A DNA stretch of 7,288 bases from an uncultured Eubacteriales bacterium (lineage in GTDB: Bacteria > Bacillota > Clostridia > Oscillospirales > Oscillospiraceae). Numbering within the stretch: position 1 is the stretch's first letter; the number at the start of each line of letters is the position of its first letter. The stretch is taken from the NCBI GenBank assembly GCA_900546615.1, contig URDJ01000071.1:1-7288 (forward strand). Reading direction: 5' to 3'. This document shows, piece after piece, positions 5,209-7,288 of this stretch. A program made the translations under genes and the position numbers. Under the pieces are notes generated by a model that was given only the letters and a program-made list of their open reading frames with translations, ran no database searches and was not told the origin of the DNA.

Positions 5209-7140
5209 TCAGATGGCCAGAGCCGCGTTGAGGGCGTCGCCTGTGGCCTGCATGGAGTTGGCAGGGGCCTGCCTCGCCTCGCCGATGACTATGACCTGCG
5301 GCACGACCGCCATGAGGTTCTCCTCGAGGCTGCGGTCGGAGCGGTAGCCCATGGCCAGCACGACGCTGTCGAAGCCTCTGAGGCTGCCCGCCGTGCCGTC
5401 CGTGGTCAGCGTGTAGTCCACGCCGTCCGGGTAGAAGCGGCTGACCTTGGCGTTGGCCTGCTGCAGCACCTTGTGCTTTTCGAGGTTGGCCATGATGTAT
5501 TTGCGCGCCTCGGGGACGATGTCCTCGCCGATGACGGGCTTCATTTCGACCATGGCGACCTCATGCCAGCGCTCGGAGAGGAATTCCGCCGCCTCGCAGC
5601 CGACCATGCCGCCGCCGACGATGAGCACCCTGTGCCCCACGTCCACCTTGCCGGTCAGCATGTCCTCCGCCGTCACGACGCCGGCCTCCTGCAGGCCCGG
5701 GATGGGCAGCCACAGCGGGGTGGAGCCGGCGGCGAGGATGACCGCGTCGGCGCCCAGCTCCTTCACCAGCTCAGGCGTCGCCTCGACGCCCGTGCGCAGG
5801 TCAACGCCCTCCTCGCGGCAGCGGACGATGAGGCTCCTGATGGCGCAGCCGATCTCGCCCTTTCCGGGGGGATAGGAGGCCACGAGCAGGTGCCCGCCCA
5901 GCTCCGTGGCCTTCTCGAGCAGCGTGACGCTGTGGCCGCGCTTTGCGCACATCCAGGCCGCGTACAGCCCGCCGGGGCCGCCGCCGATGACGACGACGTT
6001 CTTCTTCACCGCCGCCGGGACGATCTCCGCCTCGCGGCCGACGGTCGGGTTCATGGCGCAGGTGATGGGGTTGCCCTTGAGCATGTTCGGCACGCAGCCG
6101 AGCAGGCAGGCGATGCAGGGCGTCAGGGTCTCGAGCTGGCCGTTTCTCGCCTTGTTGGGCAGCTCGGGGTCGGCTATCGACTGGCGGCCGAAGGCCACGA
6201 GGTCGGTGCGGCCCTGCTTTACCATGAGCTCGGCATACTGCGGCTCGGTGAAGCGTCCGACCATGATGACGGGCACGCTGACGGCCCTCTTTATCTCCGT
6301 CACCAGCTCAGCGTTGAAACCGCCGTGTGTGATGTTCGGAGCCCACATGAACTCATCGTGGATGTGGATGGAGCGGGTGACGTGCAGGGCGTCCACACCG
6401 CACTCCTGCTCGAGGTAGGCGGCGATGGCAGCCGCGTCGTGGACGTCGATGCCGCCGTCGCCCTCGTCGCGGGCGTTGATGCGGCAGAGGATGGGCATGT
6501 TGCCGCCGGTCTTCCTGCGGATGTTCTCGATGATGAGCTTCGGCAGGCGCATACGGTTCTCAAAGCAGCCGCCGAACTCGTCCGTGCGCTTGTTGGTGCG
6601 CGCGGAGATGAAGGTGCTCACGAGGTAGCCGTGGGCGCAGTGGACCTCGACCATGTCGATGCCGGCGAGCTGGGCCCTGCGGGCCGCGTCGCCGTAGCAC
6701 TCGATGAGCTTGTAGACCTCCTCGGTGGGCATGGCCTCGGGTATCTCGCGGCCGTCGGAGGGAGCGATGGCGGAGGCGGCCTTCAGGGGATAGCCGGTGA
6801 GCTTGGAGTTTCCCTCGGGGCCGGCGTGCTGGAGCTGGATGCTGACCTTCGCGCCGTATGCGTGGCAGCGGTCTGCAACCTTTTTGAAGCTCGGGATGAC
6901 CTCGTCGGAGAACAGGCAGGGCTTGCGCGGGCCGCCCTTGGCCTCTTTGTAGACGACGGTGGACTCAATGGTGATGAGGCCGAAGCCGCCCTTGGCGCGG
7001 GCCTCGTAATAGGCGGCGGAGCGGTCGCTCATGCTGCCGTCGGTGTTGGCGAAGTTGTTGCCCATGGGCGGGACGACAAAGCGGTTCGGCACCGTCACGA
7101 CGCCGATGTTGATGGGCTTAAACATATTCGGAAACTTCAT
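5209..7140 (-). CDS. Old Yellow Enzyme-type NADH:flavin oxidoreductase (FMN, 4Fe-4S, FAD; 2,4-dienoyl-CoA/2-enoate reductase family)
   Basis: The protein has 643 residues, the usual size for this three-cofactor family (FadH, 2-enoate reductase, BaiH/BaiCD, daidzein reductase). Residues 1-340 form the FMN-binding TIM barrel, with IQLQHAG at 101-107. The active-site segment is VEVHCAHGYL, giving His167, His170 and Tyr172; Tyr172 aligns with the catalytic Tyr of FadH. Cys342, Cys345, Cys349 and Cys361 (C-x2-C-x3-C-x11-C) should hold the 4Fe-4S cluster. Dinucleotide-binding loops are VVVIGGGPGG (382-391) and VLIVGGGMVG (505-514). The expected reaction is reduction of an activated C=C bond with NAD(P)H electrons passed through FAD, Fe-S and FMN in the cytoplasm. 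The substrate cannot be read from sequence. The aroE-like gene 20 nt upstream hints at a cyclohexene carboxylate such as shikimate or dehydroshikimate (inference). Isoleucine is encoded almost only by ATC (4 ATA among about 40), unlike the FAH-family gene in this window. Confidence 0.95.
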   Translation of the reverse strand: MKFPNMFKPINIGVVTVPNRFVVPPMGNNFANTDGSMSDRSAAYYEARAKGGFGLITIESTVVYKEAKGGPRKPCLFSDEVIPSFKKVADRCHAYGAKVSIQLQHAGPEGNSKLTGYPLKAASAIAPSDGREIPEAMPTEEVYKLIECYGDAARRAQLAGIDMVEVHCAHGYLVSTFISARTNKRTDEFGGCFENRMRLPKLIIENIRRKTGGNMPILCRINARDEGDGGIDVHDAAAIAAYLEQECGVDALHVTRSIHIHDEFMWAPNITHGGFNAELVTEIKRAVSVPVIMVGRFTEPQYAELMVKQGRTDLVAFGRQSIADPELPNKARNGQLETLTPCIACLLGCVPNMLKGNPITCAMNPTVGREAEIVPAAVKKNVVVIGGGPGGLYAAWMCAKRGHSVTLLEKATELGGHLLVASYPPGKGEIGCAIRSLIVRCREEGVDLRTGVEATPELVKELGADAVILAAGSTPLWLPIPGLQEAGVVTAEDMLTGKVDVGHRVLIVGGGMVGCEAAEFLSERWHEVAMVEMKPVIGEDIVPEARKYIMANLEKHKVLQQANAKVSRFYPDGVDYTLTTDGTAGSLRGFDSVVLAMGYRSDRSLEENLMAVVPQVIVIGEARQAPANSMQATGDALNAALAI

Positions 7141-7148
7141 AATTCTCT

Positions 7149-7154
7149 CTCCTT
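7149..7154 (-). promoter_or_regulatory. Ribosome binding site that fixes the flavin oxidoreductase start
   Basis: AAGGAG lies 8 nt before the ATG at 7140. An in-frame TTG at 7158 would extend the protein by six residues, but that extension is the ribosome site itself read as codons. The ATG at 7140 is therefore preferred. Confidence 0.85.
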
Positions 7155-7160
7155 CCAAAC

Positions 7161-7288
7161 TCAGGCGAAGAACTTGTCCATGACCTCGTCCGCGGGCATC
7201 TCCTTGCCCGTGTAGAGGCGGAAGCCCTCCACGCCCTGGCGCAGCAGCATGCCTATGCCGCCGATGGCGGCCCTGACGCCGGCCTCCT
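7161..7288 (-). CDS. aroE: Shikimate dehydrogenase-like protein, C-terminal fragment (5' end outside window)
   Basis: Only the last 41 codons and a TGA stop are visible. The translated tail contains GGIGMLLRQGVEGFRLYTGK followed by a short helix ending DEVMDKFFA. This matches the C-terminal end of AroE-family enzymes, where a (D/G)G(L/I)GML..QG...F..(W/Y)TG motif with its conserved Gln closes the substrate site. Such enzymes reduce 3-dehydroshikimate to shikimate with NADPH, or run in reverse in quinate/shikimate breakdown, and are cytoplasmic. The stop lies 20 nt before the start of the downstream flavin oxidoreductase, so the two genes are probably co-transcribed. The catalytic Lys/Asp and the nucleotide-binding loop are outside the window, so a biosynthetic AroE cannot be told from a catabolic quinate/shikimate dehydrogenase paralogue. 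Confidence 0.82.
   Translation of the reverse strand, partial: EAGVRAAIGGIGMLLRQGVEGFRLYTGKEMPADEVMDKFFA

Noticed and set aside
5473..7215. Long plus-strand open frame (580 codons) antisense to the flavin oxidoreductase
   Set aside because: It mirrors the codon bias of the real gene; the product is Ala/Gly/Asp/Val/His-rich with no recognisable motif.
1..7288. Mobile elements, CRISPR arrays, tRNA genes, defence or toxin loci
   Set aside because: No transposase, terminal repeats, direct-repeat array, cloverleaf or defence-type protein motif is visible on either strand.

Overview
The window reads as a GC-rich, spore-forming Firmicute of class Clostridia, possibly of the Oscillospiraceae type (inference). 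The supporting evidence is a T-box riboswitch in front of thrS, a SleB-type spore cortex hydrolase, near-consensus sigma-A promoters, strong AGGAGG-type ribosome sites, and a threonyl-tRNA synthetase without the N-terminal TGS domain. All real genes lie on the minus strand, so transcription runs from high to low coordinates. Long open frames on the plus strand are antisense shadows of GC-rich genes.

Layout in the direction of transcription. (1) 7288-5209: the 3' end of a shikimate dehydrogenase-like gene (aroE), then 20 nt later a 643-residue Old Yellow Enzyme-type flavin/iron-sulfur oxidoreductase. They look like one operon, closed by a 14-bp hairpin. (2) 5087-2314: a consensus extended -10 promoter, a complete T-box leader with threonine specifier ACC, thrS, and 22 nt later a lipoprotein gene. 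The unit ends in a strong intrinsic terminator. (3) 2364-1597: sleB, with a candidate sigma-G promoter lying inside the preceding terminator. (4) 1616-161: a sigma-A promoter whose -35 box lies in the loop of the hairpin that follows sleB. It drives a two-gene operon encoding a zinc-ribbon membrane protein and a fumarylacetoacetate hydrolase (FAH)-family enzyme. (5) 170-1: A-tracts, a consensus promoter and a structured leader that resembles an rRNA-operon antitermination leader (boxB/boxA-like) and runs out of the window.

Most of the content is core or housekeeping. I see no mobile element, CRISPR array, defence locus, tRNA or toxin. The points that deserve a second look are the compact regulation (promoters nested in terminators at two consecutive junctions), a T-box attenuator with almost no U-tract, a lipoprotein placed under threonine T-box control, the aroE/flavin-reductase pairing with its different isoleucine codon use, and the probable rRNA leader at the left edge. 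There is no clear evidence of an undescribed multi-gene system.
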